Assembly (NCBI GenBank): GCA_018389105.1
Contig: JACATO010002730.1
Location: forward strand, 1,160,501-1,224,500
Origin: Nautilus pompilius
Lineage: Eukaryota > Mollusca > Cephalopoda > Nautilida > Nautilidae
Direction of reading: 5' to 3'
DNA length: 64,000 nt
Shown here: piece after piece, positions 38,001 to 54,000 of the stretch
Layout of the letters: the number at the start of each line of letters is the position of its first letter
Numbering within the stretch: the first letter of the stretch is position 1
Position numbers and translations under genes: made by a program
The notes under the pieces: model-generated
Seen by the model: the letters and a program-made list of their open reading frames with translations, nothing else
What the model was told of the DNA's origin: nothing
The model's database searches: none

Positions 38001-40828
38001 CAGCTTAAAGCATTACGTAATTCAGTAAAAGCAACTTTCTGGACTATTTTACGAGCGTTGGCATAGCTACAGTAACGTGGCCCCAATCCGAAGTCGAGGG
38101 TCATTCCAATGATCGCTTTTCCAGCTGGTAGATCTGTAATACAAGGCCCCCAAACAGTCCGACCCGCTGGCAATGTCGATCAAGCTAAGTTCTAACCATA
38201 GAGTCAAGACAGCAAACCTGGTCAGTGATGTCAAAATACTATCTAGTTTTAGCCAAAAGCAAGCCACTTCTTTGAATGACAAATTTAGTTTATATCGAAA
38301 GCATATATTCATTTGGTATCGTTTTCTAACAATTAATTTAGAAAATTGTTAGATATTTCTATCCTTTTATATAAATATTAATGAGCCTCGTTACTGAGCG
38401 CTGATATTTCTTTGTTTTACAAATGAAAATGAAACATAAATAATAAAATTTATAAAAAAAACAATGCTATTAATTATTCTTCCTCCTAACTCTTGTATGT
38501 CCGAACGAAAATAGTAAATTAAGTTGAAGTTTCGCAGTGGTATGCGAAATACCATTTATGGAATCAAGTAAAACAACTCAGCCATGAGTTTGAAGGGTAA
38601 AAAATGATAAAGCACAGAATAAAAAGAGAAATTGATATTTAAAAGGCATACAGTAAATCCTTTTTTTGACAGAAAGAAAAGTAACTAATAAACATAATTC
38701 CCTTTCATTATCAGCATTTCAAACCTTAGCACCTGAAAATAATTTTAAATGTTGAATTGGTTGTTCATGTATTGGCTGGAACCGTTCAATAATACGTAAT
38801 ATTTAAAATTAACGACTTCGCTGGCCTGAAGGGCATTAGAAATACGTAGTTAAATGAGATCAGGCTTAAAATATTTAGTTTCATTATTTTAGATAACAAA
38901 AACTAGAGAAAAGAATGAGAGAGCTGAATTTTCCATACATTTAGACATCCCGGTGGACGTGTGAATGTATCGAATTATTTTACTATCATTTTTTTTGGCT
39001 ACTTCCATGTATTTCATTTCTATCAGGTCAACGTTTATAGCTGTTTGTCTTATACTGCAACAAGGAAATGAAAAAAGTACGCTGTAAACCCTAATGCTTA
39101 ATACCCTGCAGGAAAATAATCGGAAGGACTTTTTAAAACCATAGTTTGTCCACTCAATCTATAGATTTCTCTTAACTTATTTTGCGTAAGATGAACTGCA
39201 TCAAAAAATTAATGAAAATGGTAAACCTTTGTCAATCGTCTATGAAACTGTTTGATGGATTTGCTTATGAGACAATATTTTGGACGGTTACTGAAGTGGA
39301 AACATGAAAATATTTTCAGTAATTATTTTCCACAATGTTGGCTTTTTAATGAAAAATTCTTGGGGAAAACAACGTCAAACTCAACAGTTTATATCATTTT
39401 ATGCACGGTTTATCTGACTTTTTAAAATATTTGCTTTTGGAATAAAGAAACTTTATTAATAAATAAGTTATAATTCAAATATTTTTTATATGGTATGCTC
39501 AGAAATATTATCTAAATTCACTTTTTTATATATTTATTAATGACGTTTTGTTGAATCTTAAATGATGCAATAGAAATGTTACTTTTTGGTGTTTATCTTA
39601 AAATTTGACAAGAAGTATGACCATCGAGATACTGTATTTTTCACTGATCTGCACAATTACCAATGCTCATGAAAGTAGATTTAACATGTTTTGTACCAAC
39701 AAAGGTGCAGTGTTTCACGTTTTTCTTGTATAATTTACTAGAGGTAGGATAATCAAATAAAATTCACAAATAATACCTATTAACATAAACATTTCATTTT
39801 CTTTACGTTTTTTTTAAACAGCTATATTAAAAAGCTATATTAAGATTTGCATAAAGTTAAACAGTATCAATAAATTGTTTTTATTTTAATTTCTACGTAT
39901 TTGACTGACATTTAATGTAATATGCATTTCATATGTTTTGATCAAAATCTTAAGTCGATAGATCTTTTTGAAAGAATCTTGAAATGTCTGCACACTCCGT
40001 TTTATGAATTACTAGCTAAGTATAAAGAGATACTAGACTGAGAAAATTGACGGCATATTTATTCAAGTATTATATTTACAACCTAAATTGTAATTAACCC
40101 TTTGATGAATATTACAGTTAATATAATATCTGCAAATTATTTTCATGACTCGTTAATTAACTTATATATTACTAATAATGTTATTGTATTCACAAAGAAA
40201 TATAAAAGTAAAAGAAAGAACAAAAATTATATCGACAATGCATCATTAATCACAGCAGAATGTGCTCTGTGATTTGTACTGGATCACACTTGCCAATTCT
40301 CTTGTGGATGCTAACAACTTGTCTGGTATTTCTCATGCAATGGATTAATGTGGCAGAAAGATATCAATGAATGAAATCCTACACTCTGTATAATGCAAAT
40401 TTTATTTTTTAGCACGTTTCTATTATCTTTGAAAATGTATCCCTTAAAACTGTCTATCGTCAATGTAAGAATGACATCATTTTTGTTTTATCAACATTTC
40501 TTAATACACAAGAAAAGGCCTACACATTTTGCAGCATGATGAGTTACAACTAAAGTCAAATGATTCGTTTCAACTTCCTGACGGTGATCACAAAAGAGGT
40601 GTGGCATGCAGCGTCATTCTTCTGGAGAATATGGGCAGCGAATATCAGCATTCTCTGTTGCTACAATGGTAGCAAATCATAACACAGCAGCTTAAACGGC
40701 AGAATTTAGATCATTTTAGACAAATGCCACTTCTTTATTATCGCTTTTCCAAATTTCAGCTCGTAAATTGAGAAATACTACCTTCATACTTGACCGTGCG
40801 TTTAAAAAATTTGGAATTTAAGTTTTTG
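35001..40828. other. AT-rich gene-poor stretch
   Basis: No supported gene. At 36090-36120 a string (CAGGGTGCCTAAAG...TTTGGACGTAC) resembles transposon terminal motifs, but no inverted partner was found nearby. A GC-richer patch at 38055-38220 carries two overlapping minus-strand frames of 81 and 105 codons without recognisable motifs. A local duplication of AGCTATATTAA lies at 39821-39845. Confidence 0.5.
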
Positions 40829-41341
40829 TTAATTCTTTTGAAAAGCAGGTAAAACATTCTTGATATGATTTTCTGAAACCTTAACATATCGAAGAAGAAA
40901 TCCTCCACCAATACTTGACCATCTTGTAAGGACATATACTTTAATCCTATCTTCTTTAAGCGTTTTATTTCTATTTGACAGAAGAAATTTTAAAGCGCTA
41001 TAATCTTCTATGGTCAAGTCGCTGGGGAAAATAACGTGTCGTAATTTTCTGCTGCGTAAACCCTGTCAATAAGAAACTCTTGACATTATGTGCGGAAGAG
41101 TTGAAAATTGACAGGATATTCTGGTAGTGTCTGTTTAAAGCCTTATAAATCTCTTTCCTGTAGCAGTGGCATTTTCGTTGGCGAATTCAAGTTAATATTG
41201 GTCACAGATCCACTTGAAATATCAAGATCTTTGGCTATCTGTCGCTTACTTTGCTCACACAATGAACGGCCAAATGTAAATATCGTTGAATCTGCCTGTT
41301 TTAGCCAAGGTGTTAGTAGACCCTGGTTATCTGCCTACCTC
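40829..41341 (-). other. Coding-like block on the minus strand, possibly a transposon relic
   Basis: Two moderately complex pieces read on the minus strand. The upper piece (41100-41340) gives CEQSKRQIAKDLDISSGSVT in a broken frame, which looks like the helix-turn-helix of a Tc1/mariner-type transposase. The lower piece is open from an AG at about 41064-41065 to TAA at 40829-40831, roughly 77 codons. It includes DLTIEDYSALKFLLSNRN and YVLTRWSSIGGGFLLRY, which I do not recognise. The lower piece could be a terminal exon or a decayed transposon. The plus-strand frame at 41108-41350 is its shadow. Confidence 0.3.
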
Positions 41342-41359
41342 GACGAATAGTATTTATAC

Positions 41360-43732
41360 ATATATAATTGAAAAAAAAATTATTAAATTTCTATCAGATG
41401 CATTCATGTATGAAAGTGTGCTTATTAATATAAAATAATTCTTTATTTCTATAGTTTAGTTGTATTCAAGACACAAAATTTTACTTTAATTTAAAAATAG
41501 TTTCAAAGCTTAATTTTTTTCAAATATACTTTTAAATTTTATTTTCAACTACAGTACAAATTCATTCAAAAAATTGTCAAATGGCTTTGTCTGTGAATAT
41601 GTTCGTTTTCATAAAACAGAAGAAAACTGTACAGCAGTTTCGCAAATATCTTTATTTCGTATGTTTTTATCACATTTAACATAAATTTTTATTTGCTTAT
41701 TTGCTGCAGTATTATTCATTAGAAATATAAAATATAAATTAATCACAAACATTTAAACATGATAATAAAAATTTTAAATTATCACCAGCGAGTAATACTT
41801 AAAATTATGAGAAAATACTGACGAGCAGCTCAGTAGAGTATGACTTTATATGGCAGAACTGAAAATTCCCTTGGTTAAAATTTTTCTACTATTAATACAA
41901 TTAAACATTCATTTCTTTGTAATCACATACCACGCACGCACAATGTTTTCTCTTGCAAGCTTTATTAAAGGAAAATATTGAAACTATGATCCTAAAAAAA
42001 TGTTTATATTTAGATATTTATTATTTTGTTTGATATTTTTCAAGTTTGATTCTACAGTGATTGAAATCTATACATTACTCGAAAAAATTTGATTTCTGTT
42101 ATTGCACGTAACATAGCTGATAAATCATAAAGTGAAATATCCAAACAAGAGAAAGATTTTCAGTCTGTGAAGAGCAAGACGATTGTTTGTAAAGAAAGCA
42201 AAGGTATATTCCATAACAGTAAAAGCGTGTGAAAGATTTCCTTTGCCACGTCAAGGTTTACTACTTTTCGCATGAACGTCGTTTATTATATCGTTCTCCA
42301 ACGAGCAAGGCATTTTCTGTCAGCTTATGGCTTTGTGCAAGCATGAACCTATCCAGTGCCGTGTGGTCAGCATTCTGCGCCAAGTTTTTTATCTTCTTTG
42401 ACATAGATTGCAATCTAAGTTGCAGCAGTACAACAGCAGTCCTAACAAGACGACGCCTCCAAAGTTTTCTTAAGGCAAAATGTTAAATAATATTGACTGG
42501 CCGACATCCATATTTCATTACCCTTACTCTGCAGACCAGACCCTATTTATAATAACTTATAGGGATTAAAGCAAATAGTTTCCTTAGCAGGACAGAATCA
42601 TTATTTAACTGCAATTCTACTGCACATTAAATATTTTTCACACAACCATTAAAAGGAATTTCTTATACAGAGAAATGAAAAGTTGATTAAATGGAAAGCA
42701 ATTTGCACAACTGAAAAAAGATAAGGGGATTGAGGTCATTAAATACAGATTAATTTGAAAACTATGTTCTACTACATCGGGAAAGAATCTGGAGAAAATT
42801 TCAGAAGCGTGTCATATCTTTTTTGAACATTAAAACAAAAACTTTGAAAATATGAGGTTGCATTCTTAACTCTCATATTGGAAACATATTCAAATTAATG
42901 AAATTCGTACAAAAACATTACCATGGAATTTTACAGCACGATCCTACATTTCTGGAGAATCGATTGTTTTGACCTGGATTTCTGCAAAATGTCAGTCGAG
43001 CCAAAATACTGCAAAATTCAGTAAATAAAAATGATCATTAAAAACAAATCAAATCGAAAAAATTCTGAAATTACGATTACTTCTACCTGCTCAAGATTAG
43101 AGAATTTATTAATTCAGGTTCCAAAATTAGTAAAATGTGATCAAACTAATTTGTTTTTTTTTAATTGACGACAGACGCCTTAAATAAACAAATATAGTAA
43201 AAAATTAACTCTTTTTAACAATTAGGATGTATTTGCTTTCTAAATGCCATAGGTTAATAAACTTTTAGTTACATGCAGTAATAAATACATTTATTTACAT
43301 GCTGCATCATCTTTTATTTGAGTTTACTTGATGGATACCAGAATGTGTGTGTGTGTCCCCGCGCGTGTGTTGCCAGAAAACAAATTTACTGGCTTACCGG
43401 AAGAAAACGTACAGGCAAGAAAATTTAAATACATCATGATTAACAAGCACATATAATAGTAGATTCATTTATTTCAATAGCACAAGCGTATCATAATGGT
43501 TCTCATGCATTTCCTTATGAAGCATTGAAGACAGTGACAAAATTAAAAGGGGCTCCTGTTACAGTGTGCCGTAGTTACCAACTTATCAAATTTAGTCTGC
43601 ATGTATCACATCCAAATAATTTTCGTTCACCGTTACTGTTAATGAATTGATGAACAAAAGGAAAATAATTCTGTTGAAGGTTAAAAAAATATTAAACATA
43701 AATAAAATGCATAGCTTCTTACAACAATAATG
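41360..43732. other. AT-rich gene-poor stretch
   Basis: No secure gene. The block at 42229-42486 is open on both strands (85 plus-strand codons, and a basic minus-strand frame). It has one acceptor-like site on the minus strand at its upper edge but no donor, so it is not called. A (GT)n-like run lies at 43345-43370. Confidence 0.5.
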
Positions 43733-43734
43733 TC

Positions 43735-43783
<49 letters not shown>

Positions 43784-43799
43784 ACTACTAATAATAATA

Positions 43800-43843
<44 letters not shown>

Positions 43844-43867
43844 TAATAATAATAATAATAATAATAA

Positions 43868-43907
<40 letters not shown>

Positions 43908-43960
43908 TAATAATAATAATAATTTAATAATAAATAATAATAATAATAATAATAATAGTA
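43733..43960. repeat. Compound (ACC)(ACT)n-(TAA)n microsatellite
   Basis: A short ACC run passes into ACT units and then a long TAA array with a few phase slips. Translation of the minus strand gives only poly-Tyr/Ile/Leu, which is not a gene. Confidence 0.97.
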
Positions 43961-46900
43961 TAGAACATACAGGTACAAAGATGTCAAGATGAATAGACTA
44001 GAAATCTTATGTGAAAATTGAGAAACTGAAAGCATGCTTGCTAACAAATAGATAATGCCATCAAATAAAAATATATTCATTAACAAAACGGAAATCTGTC
44101 AAAATATATGAATCTACAGAAAGAAATTATCCAGTTGATGAAAAAATAAATCAACAGTTCAAATTTTCATGGAATCTCGTTGACTATTTAACAAAAGAGA
44201 TGACAAAGGAGCAACTGTAAATTCTCTGAAAAAATCCGCATTGCAGAGCTCTACAAAATGTGCTGTTTGAAACATGACATACAGTCTATGGGAGACGCTT
44301 TCCACCATGGAATGGACTAATTAGGGCAGGAAAATAAATGCATATAATAATAACAGTATATTGAATTAAGCTACTGGTTAAAGAAATATTAATAAACCAG
44401 TACCAATTTATTAACTTCAGACTTCTTTTCATATGGTTAGTATCGCTATAATGTTGCATCATGCAATTAGCATTGACTCCACTGGAGATATATCTTCGTC
44501 TATAGAACCTATAAAACTTCGAAGGATCAACTACGCTTTTCTGCGCAATGTTAAAAAATATAGAAATTTTGGACAAAAAAAAGAAGATACAGCCAGTTAC
44601 TTCAATTTAATGCTCTTCGAGAGCAAATGACTCTTAGTTGTTTAGCCGGCGATCATTAATTCTGCTGGAATGCCTTTTAAAACTCAATGTTCTTGATTTT
44701 TTCTTTGCGGATTGTCTTTAAAATTTATTCTGTAAAATTAATGTCATCATAAATAAGGTGTCTTCAAGTTAGTGTTGATGTACTACTGTTTTATTTATGA
44801 CAAAGTTTAAGGGAGAAACTATTTGTAAACTGGGGAATTTGGCTGCAGGTTATTTCACAAAATGCATATACTCCAGAGTGTGATCCAGGAGAAATGCCAC
44901 TCTTATCAAAGTATGTCAACAAACATCTTTAGTTTAAGTTTTTAGCTTCAAAATACATGCATTATCTAATCTTTTCTTTATTTGTCTAGGTTTTTAGGAT
45001 TAGTGCTTTTATTAATAGTAAAACTTGAACATACTCATAATAAAGAGTGGTGCTAAAATCTAACAGCTCTGCAACTGCTTGATCTTTTATCGCAAAGTTA
45101 ACCTATCCTTGTTTCCATGTAGGTGCATTAATTACAGCTGTACCTTACATAAAGAAAGGTGTCGATTGCAGACTTATTGTAAAGCAACTTTTAAAAGTCG
45201 TGGATGTTGCACAAGTTCCCCTTAAATGTATAAGAAAACTTCCTTTTGAGCTGCATTTCCATCACAATTACGTGATACTTTAAAGGTAGCTATATTGTCT
45301 GTCAACGAAGATCGACTAGTTTCCATTAACGTGCCTAGTTTCGTGATGTACTTCTCGCTGTTTGCAAAAACTGATGCGGAAATAAACAAAAATTATACGA
45401 CCAGTAACCTAAAAACACTGTTTCCAACACTGCTAAACGCATTTGTTAACAGTCTTTTTATTGTTTATCTGTTTATTAGATATCTATGAGAAATTGGTGG
45501 TGAAAGTGAAACAGAAGATGCTGTAATTAGGCTTCTTTTGTTGGTGGTGAAATGATTTTGTGCAAAAAATTAGCAGCAAAATACGTTCATTACAAAGCTT
45601 TATGCATGCTATATCAATGTCAACAATTTATTAGTTACAAGAATGATTACAAATTATGTTTTCTGCTCTGAATAGAGGATCCGTCGTTTGCATTTCCCAA
45701 CTATTATAACTTACATTTAAAACACTTATTTGAAGATAACGAAACTTTATAAAATCTTTGTCTACTTATTTTTTTAAAAAAATACTTTTCCAATAAAAGT
45801 CCATCTTTTTGATTAACACTTTCTTCCTTAAAACCACAAAGGCCTTTGGTTTAATTACTAGAAATTATTTACTTTATGTCACAAATAATTCAATGCCTAT
45901 ACGTGATCTCTATGTGCGCAACTGCGTACACGCTAGATTTCGAATAAAAAACAGGTAAATAAACACAAAATGCAGATATTTACAGAAAGAAAGCATTTAT
46001 TGATTATTTTCCTTTGCTTAACTTCTGCAAATACATGAAAGAAAGTTGTAGTTTTCGTAGCTTAAGTTAATGATTATTTTAAAGATGGAAAGTTGTGAAA
46101 ATCTTGAAGCTGAAAATTAACTTCATGAACATTGTGTAGCCCGTCAGTCTTGCGATACGGGGAATATGAAACCAAAAGCACAAAAATGGCTGTTGAATGG
46201 TTCTCTCAAATAATATTATAAATATGTTACTCGTGCATTTGGATTAAACAGACTAAACATCTGAAATTTGAAGAAATGTTTTTCGACAAAAATAAAAATA
46301 CAAAAGATAAACAGTCTTATATTAGCTTAGCAGATTTAAAAGTACAACACGTGCAATACCATTTAAATGTTCCCATAAAATAAGTTAAACACAACAACGA
46401 AGCTATGGAGCTTGTCTCTGAGAGATATGTGCATGGATTAAGATATCTAATCATTAGGGTTGTTGCTTGTCCTGCATCAGACCACAATAAAGTAGGCTTC
46501 TGAGAGACCTTGCATTATGCATTCGCCTATTGCGATCATCAATGACATAGGCATAATCAATCTTGTAACTATAGCTGCATAATACATATGGAGTACAAAT
46601 TACTATGGTTGTCACTGAAACTACCTCCGTTACCAAAAAATACTGACTGGTACTTTATATTAAACTGATACTAGAAAGACGCTAATTGTGACAAAGCGAG
46701 AAGGACAATCTATCAAGACACCATTAAATGCTATTAGGACTCCATTGAGAATATTTATCTAATTAGGAAGCTCATTTTTCACACACAATACATTTGTTGG
46801 GTTTTGCCTCTGAGCTTTCAGTTATTATTTACATTTTCACTGTTAAATTTTGACATTTGGAAAAAGCATAATTTCTAGGTGCGGTTGAAAACTACCCTGA

Positions 46901-48065
46901 ATGTATTCAAACAGCAAGAAAAAAACAGGACGGTAAAAGGTATGTCAATCATTCTTTTATTCTCTGAAATTAAATAAAATAAATAACGTAAAGCAACTTG
47001 TGAGCTTCTAAAATATCATAAAACGGTCGTGTAGTGGATGAATTTAATTAACCAGATGAAAATAAGAAAAATAAAACTTGTTTAGATGTTATATGCAGTG
47101 ATGGATGTTTAAAACCATGTAAAGATGGTGGCACTCAATTAAAGCAAGTAAAGATAACATTTCTTCAATGCTTCATACATAACGGTTGCTTTTAACATTG
47201 GAAAACCATGTATACTCTGTGATAATTCGGGTCTTTATTTCTTTTTCAGAATAAATAAAAGACATTTTGATAATGTTCAAAACAAATATACGTATTAGGA
47301 ATTAACGATGTTTGAATTTTACAAAAAATCCATTATTATTGTGCAGTCTACGAACGCATTGTCGACCAGTAAGAAATAAGAAGTAGATATGGTCAGTCTG
47401 ATGCTTTTGTGCTACAGATATAATGTGAGTCTCCTTCGTTCTCTTCTCTAGAAACAGTGTCATTGGTTTCAAAAATAAATAGCATAGTTAAAAAGTGCAT
47501 TATATAAAATATATCACTTTACTTAGTAATCATAATGGCAAAGTCAAACCTTTTCATAACCTGAATTCGAACATGTTATTTTGTTATAACCTTCTTATAT
47601 CTTTTATTCAGCCGATAAAAAACAAAGCAACCATTGATCAAGATCAAAATTTCATTCGCTGATTAGCTACATAAAACCAGATGGGAACAAACTCTTGGAT
47701 GACGTCAGTCGATCACATATGACAAACTTTTTCATCGTCATATCTTCTTTGTTTCAAAAAGGTGATTCCTTTCAGGTTGAATCAAATAAATGTCATATGA
47801 CTATATAATAATTAAAGTATAAAAATAGAATATCTGGCAATATTAATTTGGTTAATTCTCTAAATGACTGGAATTTACGTAGTTCAATGTCATTAGTAAT
47901 ATATTGGAATTTTTCCAGATAAGCAGATATCCGGTATGCACTAGATCCACGACGAAAACAAGCGAATTATGCGATATTTATGTTTAATAGGGTTCATGAT
48001 ATAACCTGTTCATTGTCTGGTCATAGAGAGTGACAGATATTCGGACAGTTTTGTGCCCAAAAGAA
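43961..48065. other. AT-rich gene-poor stretch
   Basis: No supported gene. Short frames at 44286-44630, 45295-45489 and 46454-46636 have no recognisable motif. The last has an acceptor-like TATTATGCAG on the minus strand but no further support. Confidence 0.55.
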
Positions 48066-48560
48066 AGGTAATTTCAGAGGACATGTTGAGCAAGACTGTA
48101 GAGGACTGGCGGCGTGTACTCTTCTCCGATAAATCTCTTTTCAGCAGTTACGTTTGGAAATTGCAACTAATTTTGTAGAAGTCGTAAAGAAAACATTCGA
48201 TCCCAGTGTTTCAGTTCACGTTCAGGTATGCAAGCGGTAGAGTCATAGTATGACTGGAATATGGTATGGTGGAAATATAGAAATAGTTTCTGATGACAAA
48301 GTTTAAATAATTCTAGGTGGATTGACAATTTAACGTTCTGCCAATGTACCAAAAATGCATACTGAGATTTGATGCCTATATTTTTAAGATGACACTGCAT
48401 TTCACGCCTTTCGTAGATTATGGCGTAGATGAATAATTGAAGAGTTCAACTTCTTTATGTGTTCTTCAGCTATGAATCCGATCGAACACCTATGGTAATA
48501 TATTAATTATAAAATACAACAGTTTACATCAAACGAAAACCTGAAATAAAATATGCTGCA
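48066..48560 (+). pseudogene. Tc1-like transposase relic (DD34E type)
   Basis: Plus-strand translation across shifting frames shows Tc1 landmarks. DWRRVLFSDKSLFS (48104-48145) holds the first catalytic Asp. A weak YASGRVIV region follows near 48228. DDTAFHAFRRLWRR corresponds to the usual DNARPHTAR block of the second Asp. SSAMNPIEHLW, ending near 48495, is the classic NPIEHLW signature. The third catalytic acidic residue region and most of the middle are decayed, with stops throughout. No terminal repeats were located. The assignment to the Tc1 branch rests on the order and spacing of these motifs. Confidence 0.7.
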
Positions 48561-49142
48561 AGAGGTAGCTTGACCAAGTACTAACGCATAACATTAATGT
48601 TCATTACATTTAAAATTCTTTTTTCTACAAAAAATAACACATTGTAATAAGAACAGTTTGCTTTATTATTATGGCTGGGAGATATAGTAAAAAAATAAAT
48701 ATTAATACTTATTTTATATCCCTTATCAATTTTTTTTGGTTTTGCACTGAAACGTTTGCAAAATTATCCGGAAAATGTCGTTCAGATGAATAACTTTAAT
48801 ATCCATACAAAAAGTGAGACGCAAGGACACAGACACTCACACACTTACTCAGTCTCTCTTTCTCTTTCGAAAAAAAAATAACACAGAACAAGCGAAAATT
48901 ATGTAAGTAAACATAATGAATAAAATTTAGTTACATCATCAATAAAATTATTTTATCAAATGCATAGATTTTAGGCCACTTATTTTAAAAAAGTGGAATT
49001 TGACTTTAGATTCATTTTGCTATACAAATTTTCTTCAACGTTGCGAAAGACAGGGAAATTAAAATATATATATATATATTGATGTTTATTCTGCGAAAAC
49101 TACACTTGTTCATTTTGTTCGATTGTATTATTTCTATCTCTA
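48561..49142. other. AT-rich spacer
   Basis: No gene. It includes a TCTCTCTTTCTCTTTC tract and a short (TA)n run near 49065-49080. Confidence 0.7.
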
Positions 49143-50709
<1,567 letters not shown>

Positions 50710-51001
50710 CTGGCGTACTGAGTGGCTCACTTTTGTCTGTTTTCTCTGGAATGTACGGTGTTATCCTTCCATTGCTACAGGAGAATGGACTGAACAGTGT
50801 TAAGGGAAGTGTTTCCCACATTACATCATCAACGTCGAATTTTTCCGTTTTTGGACAATTCATTTCACGAGATTTTCCTCTGATGGTACCACCATTGATG
50901 TCACAATTCCCAGACAACAATACATCAGTTGTTGTAGCTGGGCGAAAGTGACCCCGCAATAGTGACTCCTTATGTTGAGATTTTGTGGAAGGAGGGTAAC
51001 T
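50710..51001 (-). CDS. Candidate internal exon (292 nt), unknown product
   Basis: On the minus strand a 3' splice site (...GATTAATTCAG, AG at 51002-51003) and a strong donor CCAG|GTGAGA (GT at 50708-50709) enclose 292 nt. One frame is open throughout, entering in phase 0 and leaving in phase 1. The roughly 97-residue peptide is polar and rich in Ser, Thr and Pro. It includes HFRPATTTDVLLSGNCDING and ITPYIPEKTDKSEPLSTP, and has no membrane segment or catalytic motif that I recognise. G+C is higher than in the flanks. The overlapping 72-codon plus-strand frame lacks splice support. The exon could be part of a minus-strand gene continuing toward 23.4 and 11 kb. Confidence 0.45.
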
Positions 51002-51009
51002 CTGAATTA

Positions 51010-54000
51010 ATCTCAATATATTTGTGATATCATAGGTTATTGTCTTCTTTGTAAAATAAAGATAGCCTCCCGTTTAAAAATGAAGTGACGGGAAACTGCT
51101 GATATCGATGTGTCTACCACAGAGCGTCGTAGACTGTTTTTGCTGCGGTTTTATCAGTGTATGTTTGAAAAAATCAGTATTTTTCTATTTTTAAAACCCG
51201 CCCAGTCTATAAGTAATATACGGACATGATCACCTGATCACAGACATTCAATTTGCAACACAGTGGACTATCACCTTTTAATGTAAGCCTATGACCTTGA
51301 TGTGTAAATTACAATTATGCGCCATTATGTTCACATAAACATAGGTTAGTAATAATAAGATTAGCCTCATATGATTTCAAATAGTTTAATGTTGAAAATA
51401 CAGCTTTTCATTTGTGTGCATTTTCTAGATTTTTTCTGGAAAGTATGAAAGAAAAACTGTCTTCGAATGCTCGATACACGCTGAGAATGCACAACAGCCG
51501 TTATTTTTCATCTGTTGAATGGAACTTCCCTACAGGATTACTGACTGCAAGTGACATCATCACTTAATGGATTGCTATTTTTTATATTAAAATGTATTAT
51601 TTGCAATCTTTGGAAGACATTCACGAGAACAGATTGTAGTCACCTTTACGATTAATTAATTTTAATAAAATACGTAATAATATCAGGGTCGTATTCATTT
51701 TATATCAGAAGAAAAATGACCGAGAAATTGAATTCTACAATACATATTTTAAAAGCTTTGCAATTTTTTTTTGTGAAGTACTCTCCACTACCTGTGAGCG
51801 TTTTACAAAACGTTCAGAATCACGCACGTATAACCTTTAATAAAGTTAAGGGAGATTAGAAGTAATTACATTACGTGCATAATCATCCATACCGTTATCA
51901 AAAGACGCGGAAAAAGAATTTGCTAAAAGGTGACATAGTAAATAATAAATTGAAATACAATAAACATTATATAACTATATAGTTGTTATAAATAACTAAT
52001 TTCAAAAGGCGATTTTGAAAAATTAGTTTCTAATCGATTTTTTTTTTGTTTTTGCGAATTCAGCTTATATTTATGAGGTTTCAGCCTAGAACCTTAACAT
52101 CCGGATACATTAATGCATAAAGTCAATTATCTTTTTATTTTTTTTAAAAAAAAGCTTTTCTGAAAACTAGCAATTTGTCCATAGGAAAATTCCATGACAG
52201 TTGCAATTTTTTTTTCTAGTTTAGAAAGGTTCTTTTAAATCTGCTAACTAATGTTGTTTTTTTTTCTTTCAGATGGTATTCCTTATTATTAGTATAATCT
52301 TCTTCTTTACAAATGAATACAAATTTAATTACGTGAGTTTTAAATGCGAAAAAATTCGAAAAATATACTATCGAACCGTTTCATCGGTTTTCTATTTTAT
52401 ACTTTTGGTAGTTTTGTTTTTCTGTTCAAAATAGAAAAAGTACACCCGAAAAATTCAGCTGTTTTCTGTTGTTGTTTTTTTCACTTCTTCCTTTGTTTTA
52501 TTAATTTTTTTCTTCTTGATTTTGATGTGAAATTAATGATATATTTCTCAGTGAAGCGGACATAACATCCGCATACTTTTATGACGCACGATCAGTCTCG
52601 TTAAGTATCTCCTTTGTTTATCTTTTCTTGAGTTGGATCGACGATACATATATATTTCCTTTTGTTTTCTGAAATCAAGTATTTTCCAAATAGATAAACT
52701 GTTTGATTTTTAGATTTTCAAACATATTTAAATTTAAGTGCACAATTTTTGGTATACCTGTTTTGAAATAATGCTATTATCCAATCTACAATGTTGGATT
52801 TGCTAAAGGTTAGTCATAATTGATGACGCATTTGCTTTTTTAAATGCACATTATCAAACATTACAGATCTTTATTATTGCATCACTTTGTATTCACTGTA
52901 AATCTTAGTAATTTTAACTGTGACACATTACAAATTTAAAGTGATAATGTCTAACAGAAGGAAATTAATAGGTTTTATTATGAAAATAGAAAAAAAAACA
53001 AACGTTAATTTTATATATGGGAAAGGGATTAAATTTTATTTGATAGATATGATAAACTAAAAGTTTTAAATGGAATGAACAGATGGGAAACAAAATGTTC
53101 AATCCTGACTGTATGAATTTCTTTAAAAAGAAAATTGTTTCTTAATTACATAATAAACGCAAAAAAAATGTTTTTGTTGTTTTGTATTTTTGTTGAATGT
53201 GTTACAAATTATTACAGAAGAATGTTTTAAATTATTTCTGCTAAAAGTGATCTTTTACAAATGCATATGTTTAGGCTATATAACAACACAAAAATTGCAC
53301 TAAAATAACACAGGGGTACTTCTTACTGGACAGATGCTAATATAAACGGATAAAGAATAGCCTTACGAAACAGATGGTCAGTTATCTAAATCTAAGCACA
53401 TGGTAGCTAGATGGACTGCCTTTTGCGGACAAACCGTCAGTTTACCATGCATGATGACGCGACAAACTTCCATATATTCGTCTCCCTTAAAAAAGCATTT
53501 AGGAAATACTTCATTATCCTTGGCGCTGATAGTTGTTTTAATCTGGATTTACTTAACGGAAAATTACATGTATTACAGAAAATGATCTCTTGATTGGTCA
53601 GAGGTATCTGAATGAGATTACTAGAGCGAAAGTTCCAGAGATTTTACTGTATTTCTTAAGGTTCAACAGGATGACTACAATAGACTGGCTAATCATGTCC
53701 TCAGATTTTTACCTATGGGTCTAATGCTCAGGAAATAAATCGCTCTCCAAAGAGTCAACACAATCTAGGCGTGACGCCTTGTTAGAAATAGCAAACACCA
53801 CCAGATAAAGAAATCAGCTGTTCCATTTAGAGCACCTGTAAATGTGCTAGTTCCGTATAGTTCCCTTGTGGCTCAACCGAAAATGAAAATGCCAATATTC
53901 ATGTGATCTTTCATTCCGCAAGATAAAGTTTAAAATTGTGACGGCATTTATGCATTAACATGTAATGAATCCTTGGTATAAGTTAGCAGAGTATTACTAA

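Noticed and set aside
39821-39846. Direct duplication of AGCTATATTAA
   Set aside because: Two short adjacent copies in AT-rich DNA are best explained by local slippage.
42229-42486. Coding-like frames on both strands
   Set aside because: No donor site, no recognisable motif, and openness on both strands suggests a composition effect.
43778-44086. 102-codon minus-strand frame
   Set aside because: It is almost entirely Tyr, Ile and Leu because it reads through the (TAA)n array.
53640-53850. Tc1 C-terminal fragment (TIDWLIMSSDF ... PMGLMLRK)
   Set aside because: Similarity is limited to a few residues and needs a frameshift, so it cannot be separated from chance.
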